Part shown: piece by piece, positions 18,055 to 27,951 of the stretch
How the letters are laid out: every line of letters begins with the position of its first letter
Position numbering within the stretch: position 1 is the stretch's first letter
Assembly: GCF_003570885.1 (NCBI RefSeq)
Contig: NZ_QXJC01000001.1
Coordinates: 434,001 to 498,000, forward strand
Direction of reading: 5' to 3'
Length of the DNA stretch: 64,000 nt
Source: Simplicispira hankyongi
GTDB taxonomy: Bacteria; Pseudomonadota; Gammaproteobacteria; Burkholderiales; Burkholderiaceae_C
Notes under the pieces: model-generated
What the model saw: the letters and a program-made list of their open reading frames with translations, nothing else
Told to the model about the DNA's origin: nothing
Database searches by the model: none
Position numbers and translations under genes: made by a program

Positions 18055-18744
18055 TCAATATTGAATGGTGCGCACGCCTGAGGGCGTGCCAAGCAAGCAC
18101 ACCTGGGCACGCTGGTGGGCAAAAATGCCCACGGTGACGACGCCTGGCCACTGGTTAATGGCCGACTCCATTGCCAACGGGTCCTCAATCGTCAACCCGC
18201 GCACATCGAGAATGTGCTGGCCGTTGTCGGTCACGAGCGGTGCGCTTCCCCGCATGCGCAGGCTGGCCGTGCCGCCCATGGCGCGAAACCGCCGCACCAC
18301 ATGCGCCGTGGCCATGGGGACGACTTCCACCGGCAGGGGAAATGCGCCAAGCCTGGCCACCAGCTTGGATTCGTCGGCAATGCAAATAAAGCGATCGGCA
18401 AGCGCTGCGACAATCTTCTCGCGCGTCAGCGCCGCACCACCGCCCTTGACCATGCAGCCGCTGCCGTCGATTTCGTCTGCCCCGTCCACATAGACCGATA
18501 AGCGCTCGACGTCGTTCGCATCCAGCACCGTGATGCCCAGCGCGCGCAGGCGCTCGGTGCTGGCCTCCGAGCTCGATACGGCGGCCCGTACGTTCTGCTT
18601 GATGCCGGCCAGCGCTTCAATGAACTTGTTGACCGTCGAGCCCGTGCCCACGCCGATGATGTCGCCCGGCACCAAATAGGCCAGTGCGGCTTGTGCCACC
18701 TGGGTTTTGAGTTCGTCTTGGGTCGGAGTAGGAGAAGGTGTCAT
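18055..18744 (-). CDS. rpiA: Ribose-5-phosphate isomerase A
   Basis: Isomerises ribose 5-phosphate and ribulose 5-phosphate in the pentose phosphate pathway. The 229-residue length is normal. Family motifs are [16 protein letters not shown] (phosphate loop), [10 protein letters not shown], the catalytic acidic segment [10 protein letters not shown] and [13 protein letters not shown]. The start at 18744 ([16 protein letters not shown]) removes a long spurious extension that would run antisense through pyrD. It is divergent from pyrD with a 36-base gap. Confidence 0.96.
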   Translation of the reverse strand: MTPSPTPTQDELKTQVAQAALAYLVPGDIIGVGTGSTVNKFIEALAGIKQNVRAAVSSSEASTERLRALGITVLDANDVERLSVYVDGADEIDGSGCMVKGGGAALTREKIVAALADRFICIADESKLVARLGAFPLPVEVVPMATAHVVRRFRAMGGTASLRMRGSAPLVTDNGQHILDVRGLTIEDPLAMESAINQWPGVVTVGIFAHQRAQVCLLGTPSGVRTIQY

Positions 18745-18780
18745 GGCGGAGAATCGGGGGTTGAAGCCTGAATTATCGCC

Positions 18781-19839
18781 ATGCCCCTGATTCCCTATTC
18801 CCTCGCACGCCCCTTTTTGTTTGGCCTCGACCCCGAAGCCGCCCACGACCTCACTCTGAGCGCCCTGGCGCGCGGCCAGGGAACGCCCTTGCAATTGGGC
18901 TGGTGCGCCAGCACTGTCGACGACCCTATCACCCTCGCAGGGCTCACGTTCCCGAACCGTGTGGGCCTGGCCGCTGGACTGGACAAAAACGCGCGCTGCA
19001 TCGATGCGCTCGCAGCCATGGGCTTCGGCTTTGTCGAAGTGGGCACGGTTACCCCTCGCCCCCAGCCTGGCAACCCTAAACCGCGCATGTTTCGCCTGCC
19101 CCAGGCCCAGGCCCTCATCAACCGGCTGGGTTTCAACAACGACGGTCTGGCCGCATTCCTTGACAACGTGCAGCGTGCCCGCTGCCGCAAAAGCGGCCAG
19201 CACAGCGCCATGCGCCTTGGCCTCAATATTGGCAAGAATGCCAGCACGCCGATCGAAGACGCCACGGCAGACTACCTTACCGGGCTCGAAGGCGTGTACC
19301 CGCACGCTGACTACGTGGCGGTGAACATCAGTTCCCCCAACACCCAGAACCTGCGCGCGCTGCAGTCCGACGCAGCACTCGACGGCCTGCTGCTGGCGCT
19401 GGCCGAGCGGCGCGAAACGCTCGCTGCGCGCCCAGGCGCGAAACGTGTTCCGATATTCATCAAGATTGCACCCGACCTGGACGAAGCCCAGGTGCGCTCT
19501 ATCGCCAACAGCCTGCTGCAGCATGGCATGGATGGCGTCATTGCCACCAACACCACCGTCTCGCGCGAGGCGGTCAAGGGCTTGCCACACGCGCAAGAGA
19601 CGGGCGGCCTGAGTGGCGCACCGGTGCGGGAGGCCAGCAACCGCGTCATCCGCCTGCTGCGCGCAGAACTGGGCGCAGCCTTTCCCATCATTGGCGTGGG
19701 CGGCATCCTGAGCGCGGACGACGCGGTCGAAAAAATCCGCGCCGGGGCGGATGTGGTGCAGATTTATACCGGCTTGATCTACCAAGGCCCAGCACTGGTG
19801 GGCCGCGCCGCCCAAGCCATCAAAGCCATGCCGCGGTAA
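18781..19839 (+). CDS. pyrD: Dihydroorotate dehydrogenase (quinone), class 2
   Basis: FMN enzyme of pyrimidine synthesis, oxidising dihydroorotate and passing electrons to ubiquinone at the inner membrane. The 352-residue product has the N-terminal amphipathic membrane-binding helix of class 2 ([18 protein letters not shown]), [16 protein letters not shown], the catalytic-serine segment [12 protein letters not shown] and the FMN phosphate site IGVGGI...[13 protein letters not shown]. Start, length and motifs all agree. Confidence 0.96.
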   Translation: MPLIPYSLARPFLFGLDPEAAHDLTLSALARGQGTPLQLGWCASTVDDPITLAGLTFPNRVGLAAGLDKNARCIDALAAMGFGFVEVGTVTPRPQPGNPKPRMFRLPQAQALINRLGFNNDGLAAFLDNVQRARCRKSGQHSAMRLGLNIGKNASTPIEDATADYLTGLEGVYPHADYVAVNISSPNTQNLRALQSDAALDGLLLALAERRETLAARPGAKRVPIFIKIAPDLDEAQVRSIANSLLQHGMDGVIATNTTVSREAVKGLPHAQETGGLSGAPVREASNRVIRLLRAELGAAFPIIGVGGILSADDAVEKIRAGADVVQIYTGLIYQGPALVGRAAQAIKAMPR

Positions 19840-19863
19840 GTTTCGCGGCAAGCCTCTGGCGAC

Positions 19864-20184
19864 TTATCGGCTGCGAAGCCGCATCAGCATGGGCATGGCG
19901 ACACCCACCCAGCGCAGCACGCGTTTGGGGCCCACCGCCACCGCGGTGGCAGCAGCTACGGCCACCGCAACCGGATGCAGGCGTGCAAAAACGGCCAAGC
20001 GTGAAACGAGGGAAGCGTCTGGCCCCAAGCCGGCCACCTGCTGGGCCTCGCGCGCTGCCGCTACCGCTTGGGCGCGCCGGGCTCTGCGCTCACGCAGGCG
20101 CAGGCGCTGCGCGGCAATGCGATCGAGCACCTGCTGCTGCTCCGCATTGGCCGCCACGGCAGGGGGGGTGCTGGCGGCGGTCAT
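19864..20184 (-). CDS. YqjK-like small hydrophobic/basic protein
   Basis: A 106-residue protein with an Arg/Ala-rich helix (LDRIAAQRLRLRERRARRAQ) and one hydrophobic segment near the C-terminus (HPVAVAVAAATAVAVG). It is last of three genes in which it overlaps its neighbour by ATGA and which together match the yqjD-yqjE-yqjK layout of E. coli. The assignment is by position, size and composition only. Function unknown. Confidence 0.6.
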   Translation of the reverse strand: MTAASTPPAVAANAEQQQVLDRIAAQRLRLRERRARRAQAVAAAREAQQVAGLGPDASLVSRLAVFARLHPVAVAVAAATAVAVGPKRVLRWVGVAMPMLMRLRSR

Positions 20185-20576
20185 AGGCGTTCCTTGATGT
20201 CTTGCCAGTCTCGGCCCAGTTCCTGGCGCGTCAGCGCAAAACCATTGCCTGCCTTGCGCGCCGTAGACCATAGTGCCGCAACCGCTGCAGCCCACAGCAG
20301 CACCCAAAGCCCAGCCACTGACCAAGCGGCGGTGATGCGTTCGGGTGTCTCCCAAAAATGCACCATGATGGCCCCAGAGAGCACGGTCAGCGTCACCACC
20401 GTCAAAGCGGCAGCCGCAATGGTCAGCCCCACGATCAGGGCCAGGCTGCGCCTGTAGTCGCGCAACTCCAGCCGGAACAGCGTGGTTCTGTCCTCTACCG
20501 CAATCGCCGCCTCAATGGCGTGGGCACGCCAGCGGTCCACGAAGGCACCAAGGCCTAAAAGCGCTAACCAATCCAT
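20181..20576 (-). CDS. Phage-holin-family (YqjE-like) membrane protein
   Basis: A 131-residue protein with two adjacent membrane segments (about residues 45-72 and 82-106), the layout of the YqjE/holin-superfamily-3 proteins. Despite the family name these are chromosomal envelope proteins and no phage genes are nearby. Start at 20576 (MDWLALLGLGAFVDRW). Its stop overlaps the YqjK-like start. Function is unknown, possibly stress-related as for its E. coli relatives. Confidence 0.75.
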   Translation of the reverse strand: MDWLALLGLGAFVDRWRAHAIEAAIAVEDRTTLFRLELRDYRRSLALIVGLTIAAAALTVVTLTVLSGAIMVHFWETPERITAAWSVAGLWVLLWAAAVAALWSTARKAGNGFALTRQELGRDWQDIKERL

Positions 20577-20602
20577 GGGTTTTCCTGCAAGCGGTGCAGC
20601 GC

Positions 20603-20914
20603 TTAGCGGCGCGAGAGCAGAAAGCCGATCACAGCACCTACCGCCAGCGCGGCGCCTGCGACTTGCCAAGGCTCGTCGTGCGCGTAGCGATCGGCTGCAA
20701 GGGCAGCGTCCTTGGCCTGGCGCGCTGCTTCCTGCGCCGCGCGCACGGTCGAGTCACGCACCATCTGCATGCCATCGTCCAGGCGTTGGCGCAGCGCGCG
20801 AATCTCGGGCACGCTGTCGAGGTCGCGGTTGGAAATCAGACCGCGCAGGTCGGACACGAGTTTTTCAAGCTCGTGCTGGGTGCTGGAGAGTGTGTCGGAT
20901 GCGGAATGTGCCAT
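20603..20914 (-). CDS. DUF883 (YqjD/ElaB-like) protein
   Basis: A 103-residue protein: a long amphipathic helix followed by a single C-terminal membrane segment ending GAVIGFLLSRR, the signature of the YqjD/ElaB/YgaM family. In E. coli these tail-anchored proteins attach to the inner membrane and to stationary-phase ribosomes. It is first of the three-gene set with the YqjE- and YqjK-like genes. Confidence 0.88.
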   Translation of the reverse strand: MAHSASDTLSSTQHELEKLVSDLRGLISNRDLDSVPEIRALRQRLDDGMQMVRDSTVRAAQEAARQAKDAALAADRYAHDEPWQVAGAALAVGAVIGFLLSRR

Positions 20915-21041
20915 GGCGTGCCCTTTCTTGAATAAAAACCGTGCTGATCGGCCTTGTAACCCTCACCGATGCTTGTCGTCCCATCTTAGCGATGAATGGG
21001 CGCAGCGCCAGCCGATTGCGTCACTGTCTGACAGGTGAGGC

Positions 21042-22148
21042 CTACCAGCTCTTACACAAAACCGCGACATGCTCGCCAATCGCCAGGGCACTGGTCAAGC
21101 CAGGCGACTCGATGCCAAAGAGGTTGACGAGCCCCGCGACACCATGCACCTGGGGCCCCTGAATAACGAAGTCGCTGCACACCGAAGCGCCGAATGCAAT
21201 TTTCGGCCGTATGCCGGCGTACGCAGGCGCCAGGCTGTTGTCCGGAAGTGCCGGCCAGTATTTGCGAATTTCGGCGTAGAAAGCATCGCCACGCCGCACA
21301 TCCACTGCCAGGTCGTCCGGCGCGTCCACCCATTGCACGTCCGGCCCGAACCGGGCCTGTCCACCCAGGTCCAGGGTGAGGTGCACGCCCAACCCTGCTG
21401 CTTCCGGCACCGGGTAGATGAGGCGTGAAAACGGCGCCCGGCCGCTCAAGGAAAAGTAGTTGCCTTTGGCGTAGCGCGGCGTGGGAATGTGCTCTGGCGC
21501 CAAGCCTTCAAAGTGCTGCGCCAGCAACGGCGCCGACAAACCGGCGGCGTTCACGAGGATGCGCGCCTGCACCTGCGTGCCGTCAGCCGCTCTCAAAGTT
21601 AGAGCATTCTTCGCTTGCTGAACATGCGCTAGAGCCGTATTTGTTACTAAAAATCCACCGTGGCGCTCCACGTCGCCCTGCAGCGCCAACATCAGACCAT
21701 GGCTGTCCACAATGCCCGTGGAAGGCGAGAGCAGCGCCGCTTCGCAGGCCAGCGCGGGCTCGAGCGCTCGCGCCTGCGCGGCATCGAGCCATTGCAGATC
21801 GCGCACGCCATTTGCCTGCGCCTGCAAGTTGGCCGCTTCGAGAGCGGGCAATTGACTGGCCGACGTGGCAACAATGAGTTTGCCAGTCCGGCGGTGCTCT
21901 ACGCCGTGGCGGTCGCAAAAGGCCACCAGCAACGCGCGCCCGCGCACACACAGTTGCGCCTTGAGCGAGTCGGTGGCGTAGTAAATGCCGGCATGCACCA
22001 CCTCGCTGCTACGGGAACTGGTGCCGGTGCCAATGGCAGGCGCGGCCTCCAGCACCAGCACCTCACGCCCCTGCATGGCCAGCGCACGCGCCACCGCCAG
22101 GCCCACGACGCCCGCCCCCACGACCACGCACTCCACCTGTTCACTCAC
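21042..22148 (-). CDS. FAD-dependent oxidoreductase, L-2-hydroxyglutarate oxidase-like
   Basis: A 368-residue DAO-fold flavoprotein with the FAD motif [16 protein letters not shown] at the N-terminus, [16 protein letters not shown] (a segment typical of LhgO-type oxidases) and a C-terminal [18 protein letters not shown]. The start is a GTG at 22148 with AGGGGG upstream; no ATG fits. It probably oxidises a 2-hydroxy acid and feeds electrons to the quinone pool or oxygen, but the substrate is not proven. It follows the deacetylase-like gene by 37 bases, so they may be co-transcribed. A weak copy of the dispersed repeat lies within (21597-21655). Confidence 0.78.
   Translation of the reverse strand: MSEQVECVVVGAGVVGLAVARALAMQGREVLVLEAAPAIGTGTSSRSSEVVHAGIYYATDSLKAQLCVRGRALLVAFCDRHGVEHRRTGKLIVATSASQLPALEAANLQAQANGVRDLQWLDAAQARALEPALACEAALLSPSTGIVDSHGLMLALQGDVERHGGFLVTNTALAHVQQAKNALTLRAADGTQVQARILVNAAGLSAPLLAQHFEGLAPEHIPTPRYAKGNYFSLSGRAPFSRLIYPVPEAAGLGVHLTLDLGGQARFGPDVQWVDAPDDLAVDVRRGDAFYAEIRKYWPALPDNSLAPAYAGIRPKIAFGASVCSDFVIQGPQVHGVAGLVNLFGIESPGLTSALAIGEHVAVLCKSW
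21597..21655. repeat. Probable dispersed repeat inside the FAD oxidoreductase gene
   Basis: The coding strand has GGCTCTAGCGCATGTTCAGC followed by AAGCG, in an AT-richer patch than its surroundings, read as [18 protein letters not shown]. It resembles the CTCTAGCGCTT repeat family but is degenerate, and alignment to the protein family does not require an insertion. Confidence 0.4.
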
Positions 22149-22185
22149 CCGGAAACCCCCTGCGGCGCGAGCCCGCTCATGCGGC

Positions 22186-23235
22186 TCATGCGGCGCCGGC
22201 AACCGCCTCAAACCCATTCACCACGCACAGCGCGTTGTGACCAAGTTCGGCAGCGGCATAACCGCCTTCGAGCACAAAGACGGTGGGCAGCCCCAAGCGC
22301 GCCAGCCGCTCGCCAAGCCGCACGAAATCGCCCGCTGTCAGCGCAAAGTGCGAAATCGGGTCGCCTTCAAAGGTATCGAGCCCGAGCGACACCACGAGCG
22401 CAGTGGCCCCCCATTTGCCGAGGCGTTTGCAGGCAATCTCCAGCGCCTCGAACCAGGCGGCAACGCTGCTGCCTGCCGGCAGCGGCAGGTTGAGGTTGCA
22501 GCCAGCGCCCTCGCCTTCCCCCGTCTCGTCCGCATAGCCCAGGTAAAACGGGTATTCAGTCAGCGGGTCGCCGTGGATGCTTGCAAAAAAGACGTCCGAG
22601 CGCTCGTAGAAGATGCTTTGCGTGCCATTGCCATGGTGGTAGTCCACGTCCAGCACCGCCACGCGCTCAAACTCAAGGTTGCGCAACGTCTGCGCAGCGA
22701 TGGCGGCATTGTTGAGAAAGCAGTAGCCCCCCATGAAGTCACGCCCGGCATGGTGGCCCGGCGGGCGCGACACACAGAATGCGGCGCGCGCACCTTGCGC
22801 CACGGCATGCGCCGCGCTGGCCGCCACATCCACCCCCTCACGCGCGGCCGCCCAGGTGCCGTGCGCCAGCGGCGAGCCGTTGTCCATCGAGTACAGGCCG
22901 AGCCGCGCAACGAAGTTGACCGGCTCGATATCGCTGCGCAGGCTGCGCACCGGCCAGACCGAAGGGAAAGGCTGGCGCTGCTCATTCTGAGGGTCCAGCG
23001 AGAGCCACTGCGACCAGGCGGTGCGCAGGAAATCGAGGTAGCGGTCACCGTGAATCTGCGCCAGCGCGCTGGCACCGTCCTGGTCAGGCTCGCGCAGCTC
23101 GTGGCCGGCGCCTTGCAAGGCGGAGAGCACAAAGTCGGCGCGCGCCGGGGTTTCGAAGCACGCGACCTTGTCGCCACGAAAAATTTCGTGCGCGGGTGCG
23201 TGGCCGGCGTGCAGGGGGTTCCAGTAGGCAATCAT
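22186..23235 (-). CDS. Histone-deacetylase-fold amidohydrolase
   Basis: A 349-residue zinc amidohydrolase of the arginase/deacetylase fold; bacterial members remove acetyl groups from polyamines or other small amines. Catalytic motifs are [20 protein letters not shown] (paired histidines), [11 protein letters not shown] (zinc ligands), [11 protein letters not shown] (third ligand) and [11 protein letters not shown] use the ATG at 23235 ([14 protein letters not shown]); the frame upstream runs into the terminator of the tRNA gene. Substrate unknown. Confidence 0.85.
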   Translation of the reverse strand: MIAYWNPLHAGHAPAHEIFRGDKVACFETPARADFVLSALQGAGHELREPDQDGASALAQIHGDRYLDFLRTAWSQWLSLDPQNEQRQPFPSVWPVRSLRSDIEPVNFVARLGLYSMDNGSPLAHGTWAAAREGVDVAASAAHAVAQGARAAFCVSRPPGHHAGRDFMGGYCFLNNAAIAAQTLRNLEFERVAVLDVDYHHGNGTQSIFYERSDVFFASIHGDPLTEYPFYLGYADETGEGEGAGCNLNLPLPAGSSVAAWFEALEIACKRLGKWGATALVVSLGLDTFEGDPISHFALTAGDFVRLGERLARLGLPTVFVLEGGYAAAELGHNALCVVNGFEAVAGAA

Positions 23236-23300
23236 GGGCACATTGTGGCGCGGCCACAGGCGGCAGCCCAGTGGGCCCGCATTCGCCGCGTGCGTGCGCC

Positions 23301-23338
23301 AAAAAAAAAGCACCGGGAGTTTCCTCACGGCGCTTTTA
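23301..23338 (-). terminator. Rho-independent terminator after tRNA-Val
   Basis: On the minus strand AAAAGCGCCG pairs with CGGTGCTTTT, enclosing a 12-base loop region, and a run of nine T follows (opposite 23301-23309). It lies 10 bases past the tRNA 3' end and before the deacetylase-like gene. Confidence 0.8.
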
Positions 23339-23348
23339 ATGGGTTTTC

Positions 23349-23423
23349 TGGTGGGCGATGCAAGTTTCGAACTTGCGACCCCTGCAGTGTGAATGCAGTG
23401 CTCTACCCCTGAGCTAATCGCCC
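23349..23423 (-). tRNA. tRNA-Val (anticodon CAC)
   Basis: A complete cloverleaf of 75 bases with an encoded CCA: acceptor GGGCGAT pairs with ATCGCCC, the D arm contains GCTCAGGGGTAGAGC, the anticodon stem CTGCA/TGCAG encloses the loop TTCACAC, and the T arm is GCAAG TTCGAAA CTTGC. Anticodon CAC reads GUG valine codons. An extended -10-like TGCCATAAT (minus strand, 23449-23457) lies upstream. Confidence 0.96.
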
Positions 23424-23462
23424 TGATTGCGTTTGCTATCAGCCCGCTATTATGGCACAGCT

Positions 23463-24173
23463 TTAGGTGGCTAAATCCATTTTCCAGACTGTTTTTCCAC
23501 CACTGGCTTTGTCAATCTCGGCCAGCACCGCCTGATGCGCCGTGAGCTCGCCCTCGCTCGCGGGAACCACGCGCAAGCTGAGCGTGCGCAGGTCGAACGC
23601 GGCCACGTGGAACTCGCTGCCTGGCGTGCTGTCTTCGGCGATCAGCAAGGCCTCTTGGCCACGCGTTAGGTTGATGTACACGTCGGCCAGCAGCTCGGCA
23701 TCAAGCAGCGCACCGTGCAGGGTGCGGCTGGAGTTGTCCACGCCCAGGCGGTCGCACAGGGCGTCGAGCGAGTTGCGTTTGCCGGGGTACAGCTCCTTGG
23801 CCATGGCGAGGGTGTCGGTGACGCTCTCGACATGGGCCGCAAAAGGCGGCAGGCCGGCGAGTTCGAGTTCCTTGTTCAGGAAGCTGACGTCGAACGCCGC
23901 GTTGTGGATGATGACTTCAGCACCGCGCACGTAGTCGAGGAATTCCGCAGCCACGGCCTCAAAGCGCGGCTTGTCGCGCAAAAACTCGTTGCTGATGCCG
24001 TGGACCTTGAGTGCGTCTTCATGGCTGTCGCGGCCGGGGTTCAGGTAATAGTGGAAATGGTGCCCGGTCAGCTTGCGGTTGAGCAGCTCGACGCAGCCGA
24101 TCTCGATGACGCGGTCGCCCGCCTCGGCCGAGAGGCCCGTGGTTTCGGTGTCGAGGATGATTTGCCGGCTCAT
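23463..24173 (-). CDS. dnaQ: DNA polymerase III epsilon subunit (proofreading exonuclease)
   Basis: 3'-5' proofreading exonuclease of the replicative polymerase, 236 residues. The DEDDh catalytic motifs are present: DTETTGLS (Exo I), HNAAFDVSFLNKEL (Exo II) and HGALLDAELLADVY (Exo III, with His and Asp). It lies downstream of fdx in the same direction, 22 bases apart, so ISC read-through is possible, which is an unusual neighbour but probably coincidental. Confidence 0.95.
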   Translation of the reverse strand: MSRQIILDTETTGLSAEAGDRVIEIGCVELLNRKLTGHHFHYYLNPGRDSHEDALKVHGISNEFLRDKPRFEAVAAEFLDYVRGAEVIIHNAAFDVSFLNKELELAGLPPFAAHVESVTDTLAMAKELYPGKRNSLDALCDRLGVDNSSRTLHGALLDAELLADVYINLTRGQEALLIAEDSTPGSEFHVAAFDLRTLSLRVVPASEGELTAHQAVLAEIDKASGGKTVWKMDLAT

Positions 24174-24195
24174 GGTTGCGCCCTCGCCTGGTCCA

Positions 24196-24534
24196 TCAGT
24201 GGTTTTCCTTGGCGTGGTTGATGGAATATTTGGGAATCTCCACCGTCACGTCGCTTGCCGCCAGAATGGCCTGGCACGAGAGGCGCGACTGCGGCTCCAG
24301 CCCCCAGGCGCGGTCGAGCAGGTCTTCTTCTTCTTCCTCGGCATCGTTGAGCGAGCTGTAGCCGGCGCGCACCACCACATGGCAGGTGGTGCAGGCGCAG
24401 CTCATGTCGCAGGCATGCTCGATGTTGATGTGGTTCTCCAGCAGGGCCTCGCAGATGCTGGTGCCGGCGGGCGCCGTGATCTCGGCGCCGTTCGGGCAGT
24501 ATTCCGGGTGCGGCAGGACTTTGATGACGGGCAT
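24196..24534 (-). CDS. fdx: ISC-type [2Fe-2S] ferredoxin
   Basis: Electron donor for Fe-S cluster assembly, 112 residues. The cluster ligands are in HACDMSCACTTCHVVV plus the later LSCQA cysteine, matching the ISC adrenodoxin-type ferredoxins. I use the ATG at 24534 (MPVIKVLPHPEYCPNG), the standard N-terminus. An upstream in-frame ATG at 24555 overlaps the hscA stop as ATGA and could be the coupled start, adding seven residues. Last gene of the isc operon. Confidence 0.95.
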   Translation of the reverse strand: MPVIKVLPHPEYCPNGAEITAPAGTSICEALLENHINIEHACDMSCACTTCHVVVRAGYSSLNDAEEEEEDLLDRAWGLEPQSRLSCQAILAASDVTVEIPKYSINHAKENH

Positions 24535-24551
24535 GAATCGGGTCTCGGTGG

Positions 24552-26441
24552 TCAAAGGGTGTCAATGCGCTTGCCGGCGAGCGCATCGTGGATGCTGCGG
24601 TTCATGCGCTCGGCGGCGAAGGCTTCGGTGCTTGCGGCCAGGGCCTGGGTGGCGGCTTCGATGGCGGCAGCATCACTGCCTGCGCGGGCGGTGTCGAGCT
24701 GGCGCCTACAGACGTCGATGTTGGCGCGCTCGGGCGGCTCCAGCAGATCGCCGTCCACAGCGAGTGCGCTGGCCGTGGCCGCCAGCAGGCGCTCGGCGTC
24801 CACCCGCGCCTCGGCGACGGCACGGGCGCGCATGTCCTCGGATGCCGTGGCAAAACCTTCTTGCAGCATGCGGGTGATTTCTTCGTCGCTGAGGCCGTAC
24901 GAGGGCTTCACATCGATGCGCGCTTCAACCCCGCTGGTCTGTTCGCGTGCGTTCACGCTCAGCAGGCCGTCGGCGTCCACGGTGAAGGTAACGCGGATGC
25001 GCGCCGCGCCGGCCGTCATGGGCGGAATACCGCGCAGTTCAAAGCGCGCCAGGCTGCGGCAATCCTGCACCAGGTCGCGCTCGCCCTGCACGACGTGGAT
25101 CGCCAGCGCGGTCTGCCCATCCTTGAAGGTGGTGAAGTCCTGCGCCTTGGCGGTGGGAATGGTTTCGTTGCGCGAAATGATGCGCTCGACCAGACCGCCC
25201 ATGGTCTCCAGGCCCAGGGAGAGCGGAATCACGTCGAGCAGCAGCAGGTCTTCGGCGCCCGCGTTTCCGGCCAACTGGTTGGCCTGGACAGCGGCGCCCA
25301 GCGCCACGACTTCGTCTGGGTTCAGGTTGGTGAGCGGCTGCTGGCCAAAGAAATCGGCCACCGCACGCTGCACCTGGGGCATGCGCGTGGCGCCGCCGAC
25401 CATGACGACGCCCTTGACGTCGGCGGGAGTGAGCCGCGCGTCGCGCAGCACGCGGCGGACCACGGCCAGGCTGCGGGCGGTGAGCGGCGCAGTGGCCGCG
25501 TCAAACTCTGAAAGTTTGACGTCAAAATGCACGCTAGCGCTTGATAGGTCTGCGTTGAATGCTGCAATATTGCTAGCAGTCAGGGCCTCTTTGCACTGCC
25601 TGGCGGCCACGCGGGCGGCGCCTTTGTCGGAAGGGCTGGCGAGCAAGGTACCGGTCTGCGCCAGCACCCAATCGGCCAGGGCGGCGTCGTAATCGTCGCC
25701 GCCCAGGGCCGAATCACCGCCCGTGGCCAGCACTTCGAACACACCCTGGGCGAGGCGAAGAATGGAAATGTCGAAAGTGCCGCCGCCCAGGTCGTACACG
25801 GCGTAGACGCCTTCGCTGGCGTTGTCGAGGCCGTAAGCAATGGCTGCCGCCGTGGGTTCGTTGATGAGGCGCAGCACGTCGATGCCGGCCAGGCGCGCGG
25901 CATCCTTGGTGGCTTGGCGCTGCGCATCGTCGAAATAGGCTGGCACGGTGATCACCGCGCCGTACAGCTCGTCGTCAAAGCTGTCTTCGGCACGCTGGCG
26001 CAGCGTGGCCAGGATTTCCGCGCTCACCTCCACGGGCGACTTGGCGCCCTGGGCGGTGGCAATGCGCAGCATGCCTGCCGAAGGCCCGCCACTGGCGGTA
26101 TCCGCCTCTTCGCCGTGCTCCAGCGCGTAGGGCAACTTGTCCACCGCCGCAATATCGCCCCGGCCGCGCCCCATGAAGCGCTTGACCGAGGCAATGGTGT
26201 TGGCGGCATCCTGCTGCAAAAAGGGGACGGCGTCATAGCCGATCTGGCGCCCGCCGGCTTCGGGATAGCGCACGACAGAGGGCAGCAGCACCCTGCCCTG
26301 TGCGTCGGGCAGGCAATCGGCCACGCCATTGCGCACCGCCGCCACCAGGGAATGCGTGGTGCCCAAGTCAATGCCTACCGCCAAGCGCCGTTGGTGGGGC
26401 TTGGGGGATTGGCCGGGTTCGGAGATCTGCAGCAGCGCCAT
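24552..26441 (-). CDS. hscA: Fe-S assembly chaperone HscA (Hsp70 family)
   Basis: Specialised Hsp70 that, with HscB, helps release the cluster from IscU. The 629-residue product has the ATPase motifs [24 protein letters not shown] and [12 protein letters not shown], followed by the substrate-binding domain (about residues 395-520) and a helical lid. Start at 26441 ([20 protein letters not shown]). Between hscB and fdx in the usual ISC order. A faint match to the dispersed repeat lies at about residues 288-306. Confidence 0.95.
   Translation of the reverse strand: MALLQISEPGQSPKPHQRRLAVGIDLGTTHSLVAAVRNGVADCLPDAQGRVLLPSVVRYPEAGGRQIGYDAVPFLQQDAANTIASVKRFMGRGRGDIAAVDKLPYALEHGEEADTASGGPSAGMLRIATAQGAKSPVEVSAEILATLRQRAEDSFDDELYGAVITVPAYFDDAQRQATKDAARLAGIDVLRLINEPTAAAIAYGLDNASEGVYAVYDLGGGTFDISILRLAQGVFEVLATGGDSALGGDDYDAALADWVLAQTGTLLASPSDKGAARVAARQCKEALTASNIAAFNADLSSASVHFDVKLSEFDAATAPLTARSLAVVRRVLRDARLTPADVKGVVMVGGATRMPQVQRAVADFFGQQPLTNLNPDEVVALGAAVQANQLAGNAGAEDLLLLDVIPLSLGLETMGGLVERIISRNETIPTAKAQDFTTFKDGQTALAIHVVQGERDLVQDCRSLARFELRGIPPMTAGAARIRVTFTVDADGLLSVNAREQTSGVEARIDVKPSYGLSDEEITRMLQEGFATASEDMRARAVAEARVDAERLLAATASALAVDGDLLEPPERANIDVCRRQLDTARAGSDAAAIEAATQALAASTEAFAAERMNRSIHDALAGKRIDTL
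25524..25578. repeat. Possible degenerate dispersed repeat inside hscA
   Basis: Contains ACGCTAGCGCTTGATAGG and, 28 bases on, TTGCTAGCAG, reminiscent of the palindromic repeat family. The protein here is only about four residues longer than other HscA proteins and aligns without a clear insert, so this may be chance. Confidence 0.25.
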
Positions 26442-26505
26442 GGAATCCTGTCGTGATCGAAAACGCCGGGGCCACCGCATACGAAGCGGCCTGCCGGGCA
26501 ACCGC

Positions 26506-27024
26506 CTATTGTCCCAGTTGATCGGCGCGTTGCTCCACGCTGCGCGCAAAACGCGCAAGGAACATGAGGGCTCTGACCTGCTGCGCGGCCCCGACATGGT
26601 CGTGCGCTTCGTCGAGCAAGGCGGCGCACCGTGCCAGCGCATCGCGCTCGGCGTTCTTGACCACCAGGCCCAGGGCATCGATCTGCTGCGCGTCATGGGC
26701 GTCGTCCAGTGCCTCGCGCCACTCCATCTGCTGCATCAGGAATTGTGTCGGCATGGACGTGTTGTCTTCGGCCCGTACCGGCGCCCCACCGAGCTCGCAC
26801 AGATAGGCGGCGCGGGCGAGCGGATCCTTGAGCCTCTGGTACGCCTCGTTGATGCGCACCGACCACTGCATGGCCACGCGCTGCGCGGCGGCGCCCTCGG
26901 ACGCAAAGCGGTCTGGGTGGGCCTGGCGCTGCAGTTCCTTCCAGCGCGCGTCGAGTTGCGCCCGCTCCTGGGCGAAGCGGCGCTCCACGCCAAACAGTTC
27001 GAAATCGTCGGATTGGAGGTTCAT
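26506..27024 (-). CDS. hscB: Fe-S assembly co-chaperone HscB
   Basis: J-domain co-chaperone that delivers IscU to HscA. The 172-residue length is normal. The J domain includes the HPD motif in [12 protein letters not shown] (about residues 35-37) and the C-terminal part is the helical IscU-binding domain. It lies between iscA and hscA in the same direction; the 166-base gap upstream carries a hairpin repeat. Confidence 0.93.
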   Translation of the reverse strand: MNLQSDDFELFGVERRFAQERAQLDARWKELQRQAHPDRFASEGAAAQRVAMQWSVRINEAYQRLKDPLARAAYLCELGGAPVRAEDNTSMPTQFLMQQMEWREALDDAHDAQQIDALGLVVKNAERDALARCAALLDEAHDHVGAAQQVRALMFLARFARSVEQRADQLGQ

Positions 27025-27128
27025 GCCCGCGTATTGCTGTGTTCGTATGGGTCGCTGGCCAACGCCTGGGGCGTGACCCCCAACCAGCGACCACCGCGCA
27101 AGGGCCGCCCCGCAGCGCCGGTGGTGTC

Positions 27129-27174
27129 CCCCTTCCCGGCGAAGCCGAGAGAAGGGGGAAGCGGCAAAGCCGCT
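27129..27174. repeat. Nested-hairpin intergenic repeat in the isc operon
   Basis: Between iscA and hscB. CCCCTTC (27129-27135) pairs with GAAGGGG (27151-27157) around an inner hairpin CGGC-GAA-GCCG, and a second hairpin AGCGGC-AAA-GCCGCT follows at 27160-27174. There is no T-run, so it is more likely a stabiliser or processing point within the transcript than a terminator. I recognise the style from Comamonadaceae intergenic repeats; no second copy was seen in this window. Confidence 0.6.
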
Positions 27175-27190
27175 CAGGGGGTTGTCCGAA

Positions 27191-27514
27191 TCAAACCCTG
27201 AAGCTCTCGCCGCAGCCGCAGCGGTCGCGCTCGTTGGGGTTGCTGAATTTAAAACCTTCGTTCAGACCTTCGCGGACGAAATCGAGTTCGGTGCCGTCCA
27301 GGTAGGCCAGGCTCTTGGGGTCGATCAGCAGCTTGACGCCATGGTTTTCAAACACCACGTCTTCGGGCGCCGCTTCATCGACGTATTCAAGCTGGTAGGC
27401 CAGGCCCGAGCAGCCGCTGGTCTTCACGCCCAGGCGAACGCCCAGCCCCTTGCCGCGTCGCTCCATATAGCGGCTCACGTGGCGGGCCGCTGCTTCGGTC
27501 AGGGTGATGGCCAT
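27191..27514 (-). CDS. iscA: Fe-S cluster assembly protein IscA
   Basis: A-type carrier/scaffold that passes Fe-S clusters to target proteins. A 107-residue product with the three conserved cysteines: [12 protein letters not shown] and the C-terminal RCGCGESF. Start at 27514 ([16 protein letters not shown]). It follows iscU by seven bases. Confidence 0.95.
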   Translation of the reverse strand: MAITLTEAAARHVSRYMERRGKGLGVRLGVKTSGCSGLAYQLEYVDEAAPEDVVFENHGVKLLIDPKSLAYLDGTELDFVREGLNEGFKFSNPNERDRCGCGESFRV

Positions 27515-27521
27515 GGCGTTC

Positions 27522-27926
27522 TCAGGCATTTGCGGCAGCGGCCACGCCGTGCTTGGCCTTGTAGTCGCTGACGGCGGCCTTGATGGCATCTTCCGCCAGG
27601 ATGGAGCAATGGATCTTCACCGGTGGCAAAGCCAGCTCCTGCGCGATTTCGCTGTTCTTGAGGGCCGCCGCTTCGTCCAGCGTCTTGCCCTTGACCCACT
27701 CGGTCACCAGCGACGACGAAGCAATGGCGGAGCCACAGCCATAGGTCTTGAAGCGTGCGTCTTCGATCACGCCGGTGTCGGCGTTCACTTTGATCTGCAG
27801 CTTCATCACGTCGCCGCAGGCCGGGGCGCCAACCATGCCGGTACCCACCGATTCGTCGCCCTTGTCGAACGAGCCCACGTTGCGCGGGTTTTCGTAATGG
27901 TCGATTACTTTTTCTGAATAAGCCAT
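27522..27926 (-). CDS. iscU: Fe-S cluster scaffold IscU
   Basis: Scaffold on which [2Fe-2S] and [4Fe-4S] clusters are built. A 134-residue product with the three cluster cysteines in [27 protein letters not shown] and [12 protein letters not shown], and the HscA-recognition motif LPPVK directly before the third. Start at 27926 ([20 protein letters not shown]). It sits between iscS and iscA. Confidence 0.97.
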   Translation of the reverse strand: MAYSEKVIDHYENPRNVGSFDKGDESVGTGMVGAPACGDVMKLQIKVNADTGVIEDARFKTYGCGSAIASSSLVTEWVKGKTLDEAAALKNSEIAQELALPPVKIHCSILAEDAIKAAVSDYKAKHGVAAAANA

Positions 27927-27951
27927 GGTGTGCTCCTTGCAAAATCCGGTT

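Noticed and set aside
18745-19851. N-terminal extension of rpiA through the pyrD gene
   Set aside because: The extension is antisense to pyrD and has no family likeness; RpiA begins normally at 18744.
20181-20576. Prophage signal from a holin-family gene
   Set aside because: It belongs to the YqjE-like chromosomal set and no other phage gene is present.
25524-25578. Repeat insertion in hscA
   Set aside because: Only the CTAGCGCTT core matches well and the protein aligns to HscA almost without extra residues. Kept only as a low-confidence feature.
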